A program made the translations under genes and the position numbers. A stretch of 64,000 nucleotides of DNA from TH5896 sp049578985 (GTDB lineage Archaea > Thermoproteota > Nitrososphaeria > Nitrososphaerales > Nitrososphaeraceae): positions 1 to 64,000 of the forward strand of contig JBAUMZ010000053.1 in the NCBI GenBank assembly GCA_049578985.1, written 5' to 3'. The notes beneath the pieces are model-generated. The model saw only the letters and a program-made list of their open reading frames with translations, was not told the origin of the DNA and ran no database searches. Position 1 is the stretch's first letter. The number at the start of each line of letters is the position of its first letter. Positions 44,347 through 53,897 of this stretch are shown here, piece by piece.

Positions 44347-45819
44347 CTATGTAGAGTTTGAAAATTGCCTACCAGATGTGTGTCGTAACTCTAGATCTTT
44401 ACCCAAAGTGTCCTTTAAAGCCTGTTCCAAATAAGGAAAGCGAAATTGATGACCCGATCCAATTAAACGCGAGGGCATCACGCGAGTGCTAGACAGCAGC
44501 AGCGCGTCGGTAAGCTCTTGACCTACTAACACTCTTAACAGAAATTTAGGAACTGCGACGAATGTTGCTCTTGACAAGGTCTTACCCAATGATTCTGTAA
44601 AATCTGTATTCGTAACAGGATTAGGAGAAACAGCGTTTACCGGTCCGCTAAAAGTCTCATTCGCAATCATTGATAATATAATGGTGAGCAGATCCTCCAA
44701 AGCAATCCAACTAACATATTGATTCCCTCTACCTATTCGCCCTCCTAACCCTAACTTAAAGACAGGCAATATCCTTGCAAGAAGCCCTCCTGATGAGGAT
44801 AGTACTATCCCAAGTCGTAGATTAACGACGCGAATTCCAGCCTCTTTTGCTATATGAGTTGCGTATTCCCATTCTCTACACAAATCCGACAAGAAGTCAA
44901 TAGATGGAACCTTGCTCGGAATAGATGCTGCTCTGGTACCTGCTTGACTATCCTCTGACAATATCTCATCACCTCTATCCCCATAGTACGCAATTGCGGA
45001 TACAGATACCAAAACTGAAGGCGGTTCATTGAGTGAGGCCAGTCGTTCACATAAAGCAGTTGTAGCATTTATTCTACTTTCCAATAATTTTTCTTTCTTT
45101 TCCTTCGTCCACTTGCCAAATATGTTTTCTCCGGCAAGGTTAACTACCGCATCTACACGATTGCTGTTTAAAGGATCCAAATTGAAATGACTCAGAGTTT
45201 GACCTTGTTTGGTGCGCAAAGAGGGAGCAACATGCGGACTCCTGGAAAGTGGAACTACTCTATGCCCTCCTGTAGTGAGGAAAGGCATTAATGCGCTTCC
45301 CACAAAACCACTCGAACCAGTAATGGCAATAGTTAGAGGCCTCTCGCTTTTTCTTATTCTGTTTATGAGAGAATGGGTACGAAGATCTTGACTAATAGTC
45401 CGATGACGGTAATCAAAGATCTTTCTTAATTTCCTATCCACAAATCGATGGGCTGCTAATCTACCTATTCTACCAGCGGGGAGGGAATATTCAATGCGAT
45501 CCTCTAACATACATGATGTACCAAACCGCTCAAACAAATGTAAATGAACAAATGAGGGAAAAAGGCCTTCTATCTGGATATCTTTAAATTGTTTTTCCGG
45601 GATATATTCGGCGTGCCTAACTATCCATTTCATATAGAGGGGCCCAATTTTTGTTCGAAGCTTTACAATCCCATTATTTTGAATGCTGCCGCTACGCCCG
45701 ATTACCTCGAATTGTTCCCATGGCGGTTTTAGACGTTCGAAAGCGCCCTCCCTTATGTGCCAGGCAAATACATTATCTAAAGGCTGATCAATTCTGCTTG
45801 AGTGTACGAAGGATTCCAC
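44347..45819 (-). CDS. SRPBCC-epimerase (TIGR01777) fusion
   Basis: 490 residues. N-terminal ~145 residues resemble an SRPBCC (START-like) domain: HSSRIDQPLDNVFAWHIREG and KTRTKIGPLYMKW-like; then from ~155 a Rossmann domain LTIAITGSSGFVGSALMPFL with LPFSRSPH, VDAVVNLAGENIFGKWTKEK, SVLVSVSAIAYYGDRGDEIL and VVNLRLGIVLSSSGGLLARI. This architecture is the TIGR01777 family of NAD(P) epimerase-like proteins, in some bacteria linked to cell division (YfcH-like). Activity unknown. Confidence 0.88.
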   Translation of the reverse strand: MESFVHSSRIDQPLDNVFAWHIREGAFERLKPPWEQFEVIGRSGSIQNNGIVKLRTKIGPLYMKWIVRHAEYIPEKQFKDIQIEGLFPSFVHLHLFERFGTSCMLEDRIEYSLPAGRIGRLAAHRFVDRKLRKIFDYRHRTISQDLRTHSLINRIRKSERPLTIAITGSSGFVGSALMPFLTTGGHRVVPLSRSPHVAPSLRTKQGQTLSHFNLDPLNSNRVDAVVNLAGENIFGKWTKEKKEKLLESRINATTALCERLASLNEPPSVLVSVSAIAYYGDRGDEILSEDSQAGTRAASIPSKVPSIDFLSDLCREWEYATHIAKEAGIRVVNLRLGIVLSSSGGLLARILPVFKLGLGGRIGRGNQYVSWIALEDLLTIILSMIANETFSGPVNAVSPNPVTNTDFTESLGKTLSRATFVAVPKFLLRVLVGQELTDALLLSSTRVMPSRLIGSGHQFRFPYLEQALKDTLGKDLELRHTSGRQFSNST

Positions 45820-46094
45820 CCGATAGCTATATTCTTATCCTACATAAATTGATTCATGACTTGTTAACCACTTGACGAGAACGGTAGGCTAAATTGGTTC
45901 GTAAAATTTGAAAACAGCAAGTCTTAGGGAGAGAACATTGGTATACGTGTCTGGGCATGTCTGCGTGCATTCACCATAGACGGCTTGAGAAATCGCCTAC
46001 TGTGAATATTTTTATGGTTCAACAAAATCTAACCCTTAATTCTACTCCTAGATCTGCCCAAATGAATATTCCTCACGATGAATCGATTCGCCCT

Positions 46095-46265
46095 TCAAGC
46101 GTATCTGTTCATTCTTTTGTAGTTTGTATACCATCTGTAGACAAGATAAGCAATGGCTATAATTACTACAGCGATTATCAGGGGACTGAGAAGGTAAATG
46201 ACAATGGCTGCGACTATGATGAGAACTGCTATTATTGCTATTTCTGATATATTAAGGGTGGTCAT
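46095..46265 (-). CDS. 56-residue two-span membrane protein
   Basis: TLNISEIAIIAVLIIVAAIV and YLLSPLIIAVVIIAIAYLVY form two consecutive hydrophobic segments, separated by a Ser-Pro turn, then RWYTNYKRMNRYA, a basic C-terminus suited to the inner face. Clear ATG and TGA. It lies in a gap with no other gene on that strand. Function unknown. Confidence 0.65.
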   Translation of the reverse strand: MTTLNISEIAIIAVLIIVAAIVIYLLSPLIIAVVIIAIAYLVYRWYTNYKRMNRYA

Positions 46266-46516
46266 TCAGATCTATTTCGCATTACCATCACTTAAGATGT
46301 ACGTGTATTTCACTTAGGTCAATTAATTGGCAGACAAGGATAGTAAAGTTCAGAACCCAAATTGGTAACTGGTGCTACAAGAACAACTTTGTGTATTGCC
46401 AAAAAAGTACTATCAAAATTTCAAATCCAACGTACCTAACAGTTATCGGGTTAAATCTCAGACCTTCTTCAAAACTTAATTGGTACAGTTTAGTTTTATC
46501 AAACAATTGAATCAAA

Positions 46517-46675
46517 TTGTCAACAAAAAGAATCAGTAGCCAACCAGCTAATGAAAATCACAAAACGTGGATCTGTAACATATGTGGGAAGAACATGGGA
46601 AGCGAGTACATTCTTAACTTTCATCTCTTATTGGAACACAGCGAATCAAAGCGATCTCCAGTAGGAGTGGCTTAA
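46517..46675 (+). CDS. 52-residue C2H2 micro-protein (TTG start)
   Basis: After a Ser/Asn/Lys N-terminus, the finger WICNICGKNMGSEYILNFHL and LLEH gives C-x2-C-x12-H-x4-H. The start is TTG at 46517; no ATG in frame. Similar to the small C2H2 at 33918. Longer gap 46266-46907 is otherwise empty. Confidence 0.65.
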   Translation: MSTKRISSQPANENHKTWICNICGKNMGSEYILNFHLLLEHSESKRSPVGVA

Positions 46676-46907
46676 TTAAAGTATTCATATTGAAGTAAAG
46701 AAGTTTTTTGCTGCACATTAGGTCGTAAAATTGAAAGGATAAGGCAAACAAGTATGGATTATCTGTTACTGGTGCAGATAGCTAATAATGTCGAAGATAA
46801 TTCGAATTTACTAGTTTACCTCTTTAGGCTGACCCATTTCAATCAGCTATATATACTATATGGAATAACCTTTAATGCCTTTTCCTGTGTAGTAATAAAA
46901 GGATAGA

Positions 46908-47771
46908 ATGTTTAACACAGAATCTAGGATCTCTAATTTAATGCTTGTTTTTGTACCCGTCCTTGCTGTTGCTATTCTTACCCTAGTTGAATCTTCTCCT
47001 GCGTTTGTTCAAGCTCAAGCTGGCAATGACACGGCCACTTTATCAAAGAATGTAAGCAGCGTCGAGATGATGAATGAGGGTAAATCTGTTACATATTATG
47101 ACAATGTCTCAGGTTACCTAGCAACACCCCATAACAATATTTCCACATCTGACAAGGCACTGCCCGCAGTAGTGATGATTCATGAATGGTGGGGATTAAA
47201 TGACAACATAAAAGAAATGGCCGATCAATTAGCAAATGAAGGTTATGTTGTATTGGCAGCCGATCTGTTCAATGGCTCTGTTGCGGCAAACCCTGAAGAA
47301 GCCGGACTGTTAGCAAGCGTAGTGAGAGACAATCCATCCAATGCTATCACAAATCTTCAGTCTGCCGTCAGATACCTAGCCTCATTGGAAGGCGTAAACT
47401 CCTCTCGGATAGCATCCATTGGGTGGTGTTTCGGGGGAGGACAATCGCTTCAATTAGCATTGAATACTGAACCAGGTTTTCCCTTGGCTGCAACCACATT
47501 ATATTATGGCAACCTAGTTACCGACCAACAAGAGCTCTCGAAAATAAAGTGGCCAGTTCTTGGAATATTCGGCAATCAGGACCAATCGATTCCGGTAGCT
47601 CAGATAAGACAGTTTGAAAAATCTCTAAATGCGACTTCGGTACCAAACGAGATTTATGTATATGATGGAGTTGGTCATGCGTTTGCAAATCCCTCTAATG
47701 ACAATTATGCACCACAGGAAACCTCTGATGCATGGGAAAAAACTTTGGCGTTCCTTAAAAAGAATGTCTAA
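46908..47771 (+). CDS. secreted dienelactone hydrolase family protein
   Basis: 287 residues with signal peptide (LVFVPVLAVAILTLVESSPA). The alpha/beta hydrolase core has VMIHEWWGLNDNIKEMADQL, VVLAADLFNG, IGWCFGGGQSLQLALNTE (nucleophile Cys), and VYDGVGHAFANP (catalytic His). Dienelactone hydrolases hydrolyse ring-opened lactones, but secreted members are often broad esterases. Sequons in the mature part suggest an exported location. Transcribed alone. Confidence 0.9.
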   Translation: MFNTESRISNLMLVFVPVLAVAILTLVESSPAFVQAQAGNDTATLSKNVSSVEMMNEGKSVTYYDNVSGYLATPHNNISTSDKALPAVVMIHEWWGLNDNIKEMADQLANEGYVVLAADLFNGSVAANPEEAGLLASVVRDNPSNAITNLQSAVRYLASLEGVNSSRIASIGWCFGGGQSLQLALNTEPGFPLAATTLYYGNLVTDQQELSKIKWPVLGIFGNQDQSIPVAQIRQFEKSLNATSVPNEIYVYDGVGHAFANPSNDNYAPQETSDAWEKTLAFLKKNV

Positions 47772-48209
47772 AATTTTTAAATGGGGATGAAATGCGTTAA
47801 GCAAATCATAGAAGGGCCTGAAAATAGCATCATACGACCGGCAGCAGAATTACATCATCCGACCGGTATAAACAACGAGATGTCTGACAGAAGGAGCAAA
47901 ACTACTTACTTCTGGCTAGTAGTTTATCTTCTCATCACTGTCAATTTAAGGAGAAAGGCATTGACCTTTTTCGCTTTCTAAACCTCACATAAGGAGCAAA
48001 ATCCTAAATCATAAGGACTAATATACTTAATTCTATTCTGAGGTGAGGATGAAAATATCCAATTATTATAAATTAATGCTAGATACTTAAGAATTCTATT
48101 GCTACACTACACTTGAATTTTTAGTTACTAAGGAATTTTTGAAATATATTATAAGTATGTTCTGCGTAATATCATCGGGTAATTAAATTAGAGGTGAAAT
48201 GGATAACCA
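47772..48209. other. gap without supported gene
   Basis: A 66-codon frame (47781-47981) immediately follows the hydrolase, but its residues are not distinctive and it lacks a domain. The remainder is AT-rich. Confidence 0.3.
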
Positions 48210-48467
48210 ATGGCATGCAAAGGTATCTGTATTAGGCATAAAGCTCAAAAACCAGTAGGCTCAGGAAGATATGCTGCTGGTCAAAAGCGTTGTCAAGTGT
48301 GTGAAATCTTTCTCAATTGGATAGGTCTCTGGTGCCCATGCTGCGGATACAGGCTCAGAGGAACTCCAAGAAATTTCAAGTACAAGAATAGGCTACGGGA
48401 GCAAAAAATGATGAAAGAAGTTAAGAAAGATACTCGTCAGGTAATGGTGCGTATCAACAATTCGTAG
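48210..48467 (+). CDS. zinc-ribbon protein of a small paralogous family, copy 1
   Basis: 85 residues: GICIRHKAQKPVGSGRYAAG, then KRCQVCEIFLNWIGLWCPCC and GYRLRGTPRNFKYKNRLREQ. The pair CQVC and CPCC bind zinc, and a basic tail follows. The 59241 gene shares the layout (ICTRM..., CSRCE...ICPCC, PLRTSPNN). These ribbon proteins are common in thaumarchaea; function unknown, probably nucleic-acid associated. Confidence 0.75.
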   Translation: MACKGICIRHKAQKPVGSGRYAAGQKRCQVCEIFLNWIGLWCPCCGYRLRGTPRNFKYKNRLREQKMMKEVKKDTRQVMVRINNS

Positions 48468-48923
48468 TATATGACAAAACCGAAAACAAATCTCCTGCAT
48501 TTGCTCGACAAGGCAGCGATCGTTCCTTGAAAGAAATTGAGAGATTCACGTATTATTTTTATTTTGCTTTATGTGTATTATTGTTGTTGGCTACACATTT
48601 GAGAGCGTGCGGTTTAGAATCCAAGAAGAGAACTACTTACGAAAGTATGATAATGCCTAGACAGGCTACTTCCATATTCTCTAGAGTTTTTCAGCTTGAC
48701 GCTAAACACAAGACCCCTTTAGAGTGATGCTTTAGAGTGATTATCCTAGGATCTGCCACCATCGCCATATTTGGCTATAAATATATCATTCATTGAGATA
48801 ACTTCTTCTGACTTCCAGGTCGAAATTCTTGTTGGCTGTCTTCCTGTACATAAAAATAAAAATAGGAACAGAAGGGTAGGCATTGGTTCTCTTTTGTTTG
48901 ATGGGACCACTCGGCAGTAAGTG
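48468..48923. other. gap, one unsupported frame
   Basis: The frame 48527-48727 begins with a hydrophobic segment (YFYFALCVLLLLATHLRACG), so a small membrane protein is possible, but no further support exists. Confidence 0.25.
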
Positions 48924-49244
48924 TTATTCTAACAATACGTAAACTCCATCTGCTTCTTCCTTTACTTGATAAGTCTTTAAAGGTATCTCAGCAGGTGCAT
49001 TCCTAGGGACTCCACTTTGTAGATCAAAAGATGATAAATGAAGTGGACATGTAACGGTCTTATCTTCCTCATTCAGAAAGCCGTTAGATAATTCAGCATA
49101 AGCATGAGTACAAATTCCATCTGTGGCATATAACTTTCCATTTATCCTAGTTATTAGCAGCTTTCTATTGCTGTCATCATAGTTAAAACTAACAAGATCG
49201 CCATTCTTTAGTGAATTGGCATCGCTTACTTTTGTCCATCCCAT
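48924..49244 (-). CDS. Rieske-type ferredoxin
   Basis: 106 residues. GICTHAYAELSNGFLNEEDK and VTCPLHLSSFDLQSG contain the CxH-x16-17-CxxH ligands of a Rieske [2Fe-2S] cluster. Size and layout fit the ferredoxin component of aromatic-ring or nitrite reductase systems. There is no adjacent oxygenase. A remnant of a paralogue is at 49491 on the opposite strand. Confidence 0.9.
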   Translation of the reverse strand: MGWTKVSDANSLKNGDLVSFNYDDSNRKLLITRINGKLYATDGICTHAYAELSNGFLNEEDKTVTCPLHLSSFDLQSGVPRNAPAEIPLKTYQVKEEADGVYVLLE

Positions 49245-49490
49245 ATATTATTTCTAACTGGGATTATGTTGTATATTCCTTTTTCTTTATTTGATAGCAG
49301 AATAGGTCTGCTACATACAGGGGCAGTAGTAGTAGGACAACTGATACCGAGATATGAGACTCATATCTTTGAAAGACCGTGATCAGAAGCACACCAAAGT
49401 AGCGAATGCTATTGGCATAAAAGCAATGCACAAGCTCTTCCTTCGTTTTTCATTCTCTTCTTTTTTTGTCCCGAGTAATGCATTACCAAT

Positions 49491-49721
49491 ATGCAATCCA
49501 TGGGGATTCTAAATAAAGATGAAAAAACAGTGACGTGTCCGCTTCATTTATCGGCTTTTACCTTGGAAAAGCGGATCCCGCTGAATCCACCTGCTGAAGA
49601 GTCGTTCAAACCTTACGAGGTCTTTATCAAACCGGAAGACGGCAGAGTCTCTATATCATTACCTGCTGAGTCTCTATATCATTACTTAAGGATCGAATGC
49701 TTTCAAACCTTACCGACGTAA
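49491..49721 (+). pseudogene. truncated Rieske ferredoxin fragment
   Basis: 76 codons retaining the second half of a Rieske domain: GILNKDEKTVTCPLHLSAFT and PLNPPAEESFKPYEV, matching the neighbour's VTCPLHLSSFDLQSG and NAPAEIPLKTYQV. The first CxH ligand pair is absent, so no cluster can form. Likely a paralogue truncated at its 5' end. Confidence 0.75.
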
Positions 49722-49737
49722 GACCGTTTTCTATTCT

Positions 49738-50193
49738 TTGTGGAAATCTCTGTTTATCCAGAGACGCATGCATTTTAAATATTTGCAGAAAGGTTTTAGA
49801 GCAGCTGGGGTGAAACATGGTAACACGAAGAAACCAAAGGGAAAACATAGGATGAGAGCTAGAGAGAGCCCAGTGAATGAAATCAGTGATGATGATGTTA
49901 ATTTTTTTGTCCACAAATTGGAAGGAAGATTAGAATCTGGTGAGTATCCTAAGCTAAGGGAATTAGAGAAGATGCTTAAACCATGCCTCTCGTCCCAAAA
50001 AATAATTGCCGTGTTGGGCTATCTGCAAAGATCGAGGATGATAGAGGTGGATCTTGATGGAAATATTATATGGATAAGGCGTGATACATCTAGAAGTGTT
50101 GGAAGTGGCACTTTCTTTGATTCTGCTGTTATGAGTGATGACTTTAGGAAGCTGATGCAGAATCACAGTCAGAGGCAATATCGTACCGATTAA
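49738..50193 (+). CDS. winged-helix-like hypothetical protein
   Basis: Frame 49738-50193; the likely start is ATG 49852 (RARESPVNEISDDDVNFFVH). LRELEKMLKPCLSSQKIIAV, LGYLQRSRMIEVDLDGNIIW suggest a small winged helix, with the wing after VDLDGN. The C-terminus is polar. Upstream basic residues may be 5' noncoding. Regulator by inference. Confidence 0.5.
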   Translation: MWKSLFIQRRMHFKYLQKGFRAAGVKHGNTKKPKGKHRMRARESPVNEISDDDVNFFVHKLEGRLESGEYPKLRELEKMLKPCLSSQKIIAVLGYLQRSRMIEVDLDGNIIWIRRDTSRSVGSGTFFDSAVMSDDFRKLMQNHSQRQYRTD

Positions 50194-50329
50194 TATCTGA
50201 TAGGGTTTGGAGCGGACAACACAGCGTTGTTAAAGAATACCAAATACTGAATATAGGGACTATGATACATGTCTAAAGCATTAAGTCATGTGTTCCGCAA
50301 CTCTTGTTTCACCCCGTTAAAGTAGAGCG

Positions 50330-50950
50330 TTATGAATCTAGTTTCAATGAATTGACCCATTTCATAACGATTTCAACCGCATTAGCTTTTAGCTCGCCGA
50401 TAGTAAGCCTATTGTTAGAAATGACTTCATCGGCTAGCGCAATAACTTCGCTTATTCCCACGTCTAATTCTCGTCTCTCCCTCTCCATGAAATCACTCTG
50501 AGCCAAAGGTGCGTCCGTTCTTCCTCTCTCCTTTAGATGGACAAACCGAACACGCGATGATGCATGAATTGCCAGAAGTCGGACTCGGCCAACACGATTA
50601 AGAACAGTTACCTCAGCAATGCTCCTTATGCCGTCAACAATTAAAACGGTATTACCTCCATTGCGGTTCGACATTAACGTCGAGTCAATTTTCTTTACAA
50701 CTAATTCAGCCACGGCCCCTGGACCAAACTCTTCGCGCAACTGGACCATCAATCTCCCTAAATTTGTATCATTGAGATCGAGATTAAGTCGGATGGCCTC
50801 TTCTCTAATTACGTCACCCATTGTTATGACAAGAAATCCCTTCTCCTTCAACGAACTCGCAACCGTAGACTTTCCTGCACCTGGCATTCCGGTCAGACAA
50901 ATAATGACTAGCCTCTTTGCGATCGAATCTCCTGCAGCTTTTTCTACCAA
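50330..50950 (-). CDS. UPF0200 family P-loop kinase
   Basis: 206 residues. Walker A in VIICLTGMPGAGKSTVASSL; then ITMGDVIREEAIRLNLDLND, LREEFGPGAVAELVVKKI, VLIVDGIRSIAEVTVLN and RERRELDVGISEVIALADEV. These are UPF0200 features, nucleotide-kinase-like (adenylate/dephospho-CoA kinase fold) proteins conserved in Archaea. Substrate not proven. It overlaps nothing and is divergent from nth. Confidence 0.85.
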   Translation of the reverse strand: MVEKAAGDSIAKRLVIICLTGMPGAGKSTVASSLKEKGFLVITMGDVIREEAIRLNLDLNDTNLGRLMVQLREEFGPGAVAELVVKKIDSTLMSNRNGGNTVLIVDGIRSIAEVTVLNRVGRVRLLAIHASSRVRFVHLKERGRTDAPLAQSDFMERERRELDVGISEVIALADEVISNNRLTIGELKANAVEIVMKWVNSLKLDS

Positions 50951-51147
50951 GTCTCTTTTCCCTCTACTTAAGGAGCTTACGAATCACTCGGTGATAATAA
51001 GATACTTCTTGATTGCGTTTGGAATAGTTCAATATGATTTCCAGCATATGCACTTGCAGTAAATGAAATACCTTTAGATCTGGTTGCGAGTTGATCTGCT
51101 CGAATATTTTGTCAAATTTATAACCTTGAATGTGAGGACGATCTTTT

Positions 51148-51807
51148 GTGGTTCCGATCAAATGGATTATTAAGAAGATGGAAGCAGCACTGTACGCTTC
51201 TAAACCACCAAGAATCACAGCTCTCGAATCCCTACATTCTGAAGAAGGAAGAGATCCATTCAAAATATTGATTGGAACTATATTATCAGCTCGTACACGA
51301 GACGAAAGTACGACCAAAATAGTACATAATCTGTTTTTGCGTTTTAAGAATAGCAAGGAATTGGCTGATGCCAACTTGAAAGAAATAAAGGAGATAATCA
51401 GAAGCATAGGATTTTACAATGTTAAGGCGGAGCGAATACAAGACGTTTCTAGAATAATAACCCAAGAATATAAGGGAAAAGTTCCTGAATCAATAGAAAA
51501 ACTCCTACAGTTGCCTGGAGTAGGACGCAAGACTGCTAATTGTGTCTTGGTCTATGGCTTTAACAAACCTGCCATACCTGTCGATGTACATGTTCATAGA
51601 ATATCAAATAGAATTGGTATTGTCAATACCAAAACTCCCGAAATGACAGAGATTGAATTAGCCAATGCAACAAGCAGGAGAAATTGGACGAGAATCAACA
51701 ATACCTTTGTGATGTACGGACAGAACATTTGTTTACCGCGAAACCCTCGTTGTGATTTGTGTCAGCTCAAGAATGATTGCAAGTATTACCAGAAAAAAGA
51801 TTCCTGA
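51148..51807 (+). CDS. nth: endonuclease III (DNA glycosylase/AP lyase)
   Basis: 219 residues, GTG start. ILIGTILSARTRDESTTKIV opens the domain; the helix-hairpin-helix LLQLPGVGRKTANCVLVYGF holds the catalytic Lys region, and IPVDVHVHRISNRIGIV has the catalytic Asp. The C-terminal cluster CLPRNPRCDLCQLKNDC (C-x6-C-x2-C-x5-C) binds [4Fe-4S]. It removes oxidised pyrimidines and cleaves AP sites; with Nfo and PolX in this window it makes a complete short-patch repair set. Confidence 0.95.
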   Translation: MVPIKWIIKKMEAALYASKPPRITALESLHSEEGRDPFKILIGTILSARTRDESTTKIVHNLFLRFKNSKELADANLKEIKEIIRSIGFYNVKAERIQDVSRIITQEYKGKVPESIEKLLQLPGVGRKTANCVLVYGFNKPAIPVDVHVHRISNRIGIVNTKTPEMTEIELANATSRRNWTRINNTFVMYGQNICLPRNPRCDLCQLKNDCKYYQKKDS

Positions 51808-52110
51808 ATTTAAAATTGGCATTACTAATGATTCGCATCAAGAGAATGCGGATCATGAATACTATACAATTTGGAACTAACGATCATCATGGACGGAATA
51901 GTAAATATCAGCATCCATTGAAAAGCGTTCTTGTGATTGACGAAAAAGGATCTTCACGTATGTTGAAGTAACTGACTAGAGAACCTCATGAATCTCGTCA
52001 TAACATCAAAACTTTTTATCATGTTGACCTCTCACTTTTTAGTTGTATTGTTGTTATCATTGTCGTTTTCTAATCCATGCTTTAAATCAGGATGTTGAAC
52101 TGGTTAGAAA

Positions 52111-52842
52111 TTAAGGCGGATTAGATCTCTTCTTGAATACTATCAGAACCACAACCAAACCTCCAACGCCAACGAGCATGGCAAATGGGAGATAATAGAT
52201 TGGAGACTCTGAAGGATCGCCAAAAGTAAAATCAAATGAAATGGTCCCCGCATATGTATTCAGTGGGGAATTTGAGCTGTCCTTGCCATAAATTGTTACA
52301 TAACTTGGATTAAATCCATCGAGGGATAGTCTATCTGTTACTATCCTTTGACCATTATTCACTGATAATCCTTGATTATTTGCATGTCCAACAACTATAG
52401 ACTCACCTTTACTCCAACCGCCAGTGTCTCGTTCATACACTTTGATATACCCAGATTCTTCCGTGTTCACTGCGGTCCAAAATTTGTCAGAGGTACCGCC
52501 AAACATAGCAATCTCAACGAACTTCTCACTTGGGCTTGCTTCATGCAATCTAATGATTGTCTTTGTATCATCCCTTTGTGCATAAGACATGTTATTCTGC
52601 ATTGTCAAAATCCAATTTTCTCCGATGGGGGTGTTAATGGTGTAATTTACCGGGTTTCGCCGATCTGCATTGGACACATTGAATGCATAAATAAACTGCT
52701 CGCTACTTTTTGTCTCCGTTGTCTTTATTGGTTGAATATTTTGACCCTGTCCAATCACAGAACCAAACTGTATAAGAAAACCAAATAATAACATGAGAAG
52801 AAATATTTGTAAGGCCATTTCGCACCTCATCCACTTATTCAC
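52111..52842 (-). CDS. exported, C-terminally anchored hypothetical protein
   Basis: 243 residues. A signal peptide at ALQIFLLMLLFGFLIQFGSV and a C-terminal transmembrane segment (IYYLPFAMLVGVGGLVVVLI) followed by FKKRSNPP topologically enclose a ~190-residue exported domain with N-x-S/T sequons (NNMSY, NYTIN). The domain is beta-rich with no motif. Likely a cell-surface protein unique to this lineage. Confidence 0.6.
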   Translation of the reverse strand: MNKWMRCEMALQIFLLMLLFGFLIQFGSVIGQGQNIQPIKTTETKSSEQFIYAFNVSNADRRNPVNYTINTPIGENWILTMQNNMSYAQRDDTKTIIRLHEASPSEKFVEIAMFGGTSDKFWTAVNTEESGYIKVYERDTGGWSKGESIVVGHANNQGLSVNNGQRIVTDRLSLDGFNPSYVTIYGKDSSNSPLNTYAGTISFDFTFGDPSESPIYYLPFAMLVGVGGLVVVLIVFKKRSNPP

Positions 52843-53132
52843 GGCAATATTAACCGTTACCGAATATTTGCCTTTATCCTAAGGGCACGGTTTTCAAACC
52901 ATTGATGTTTCATTTAGCAATCTTGATTTTGAAGCGGGAGGGATAGAAGATGAGTGTTGAACTGCACAGAATTAACACCTCGGCCTATCGTTGAGAATAT
53001 CAGCATTGTTTAAGTTAGGCATATTGCTGACGATGATGATGATGCTAGGGAAACTATATTATAATAATCTCTATTGATCTGAAAATCAAGCTAGCAATAT
53101 ATGGCAGAAAAGCACTATCCTCTGAAACGTAG

Positions 53133-53876
53133 ATGGTTGTCCCTCAGGCGATACAAAACCAACTTAAAAAGGAAGCACATTATGGATGCGTCATTTGCGG
53201 ATGTCCAGTGCTCGAATTCATAGACTTCAACCGGATTGGATTTCAAGTAGATGAATCGAGGCGAGAAAAAGTATTCCTACCAGAAAATATGGTGGCAATA
53301 TGTCCGTCACACAACACGAAATTCCAAAAAGGTGAGCTAGACTCCGCATTTTTGGCTTCTAGCAAGAATAGCCCTTTTAACAAGATGCACAAGGATCTTG
53401 CATTTGCGACTACTTCATCGAATGAACTCACTATATCGATGGGAGGATGTACATTCGTTAACACTTCAAGACTATTGGTGGTAGATGATTTTGATCTTAT
53501 CAATGTGAGAAGAATGGATCAAAGGCTCATGGTAATGGATGTAAATTTCTTTAATAGAAATAATCAGTTGGTTGGAATAATACTTGAAAATAGTTGGAGT
53601 TCAGAGCGGAGTGGAATTGGGGACTGGGCTATAGAATATCTTAGACCCAAGCGATTAATTGTAGGGAACAAACGGGAAGGTATGTCATTCGAGGCCCGAA
53701 TTGAAAATGGCAATAACCTCAGGATACTTGCAGATGGCATATGTTATAATTCTCAAAAGATACAAATCACCCAAAATGAGGTTTTCTTGGACGATAGTGA
53801 GATCGCAGCCGACATCAAAGGAACTGTCTTAACTAATTATGATGTCGGTATCAGAGCAGAGAGCGTTATTTTTTGA
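53133..53876 (+). CDS. HNH-like protein with beta-rich C-terminal domain
   Basis: 247 residues. The N-terminus holds GCVICGCPVLEFIDFNRIGF and ENMVAICPSHNTKFQKGELD, giving the CxxC ... CxxH metal site of HNH nucleases; the catalytic His of the usual DHI segment appears replaced by Asn (DFNRI). Residues ~80-247 are beta-strand rich and unrecognised, with FVNTSRLLVVDDFDLINVRR. Either a degenerate HNH used for binding or an enzyme with altered active site. Confidence 0.65.
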   Translation: MVVPQAIQNQLKKEAHYGCVICGCPVLEFIDFNRIGFQVDESRREKVFLPENMVAICPSHNTKFQKGELDSAFLASSKNSPFNKMHKDLAFATTSSNELTISMGGCTFVNTSRLLVVDDFDLINVRRMDQRLMVMDVNFFNRNNQLVGIILENSWSSERSGIGDWAIEYLRPKRLIVGNKREGMSFEARIENGNNLRILADGICYNSQKIQITQNEVFLDDSEIAADIKGTVLTNYDVGIRAESVIF

Positions 53877-53897
53877 TATTGCCTGACGGATTTTCCG

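Noticed and set aside
45957..46247. 96-codon plus-strand frame
   Set aside because: It is antisense to the two-span membrane protein at 46095-46265 and is without domain.
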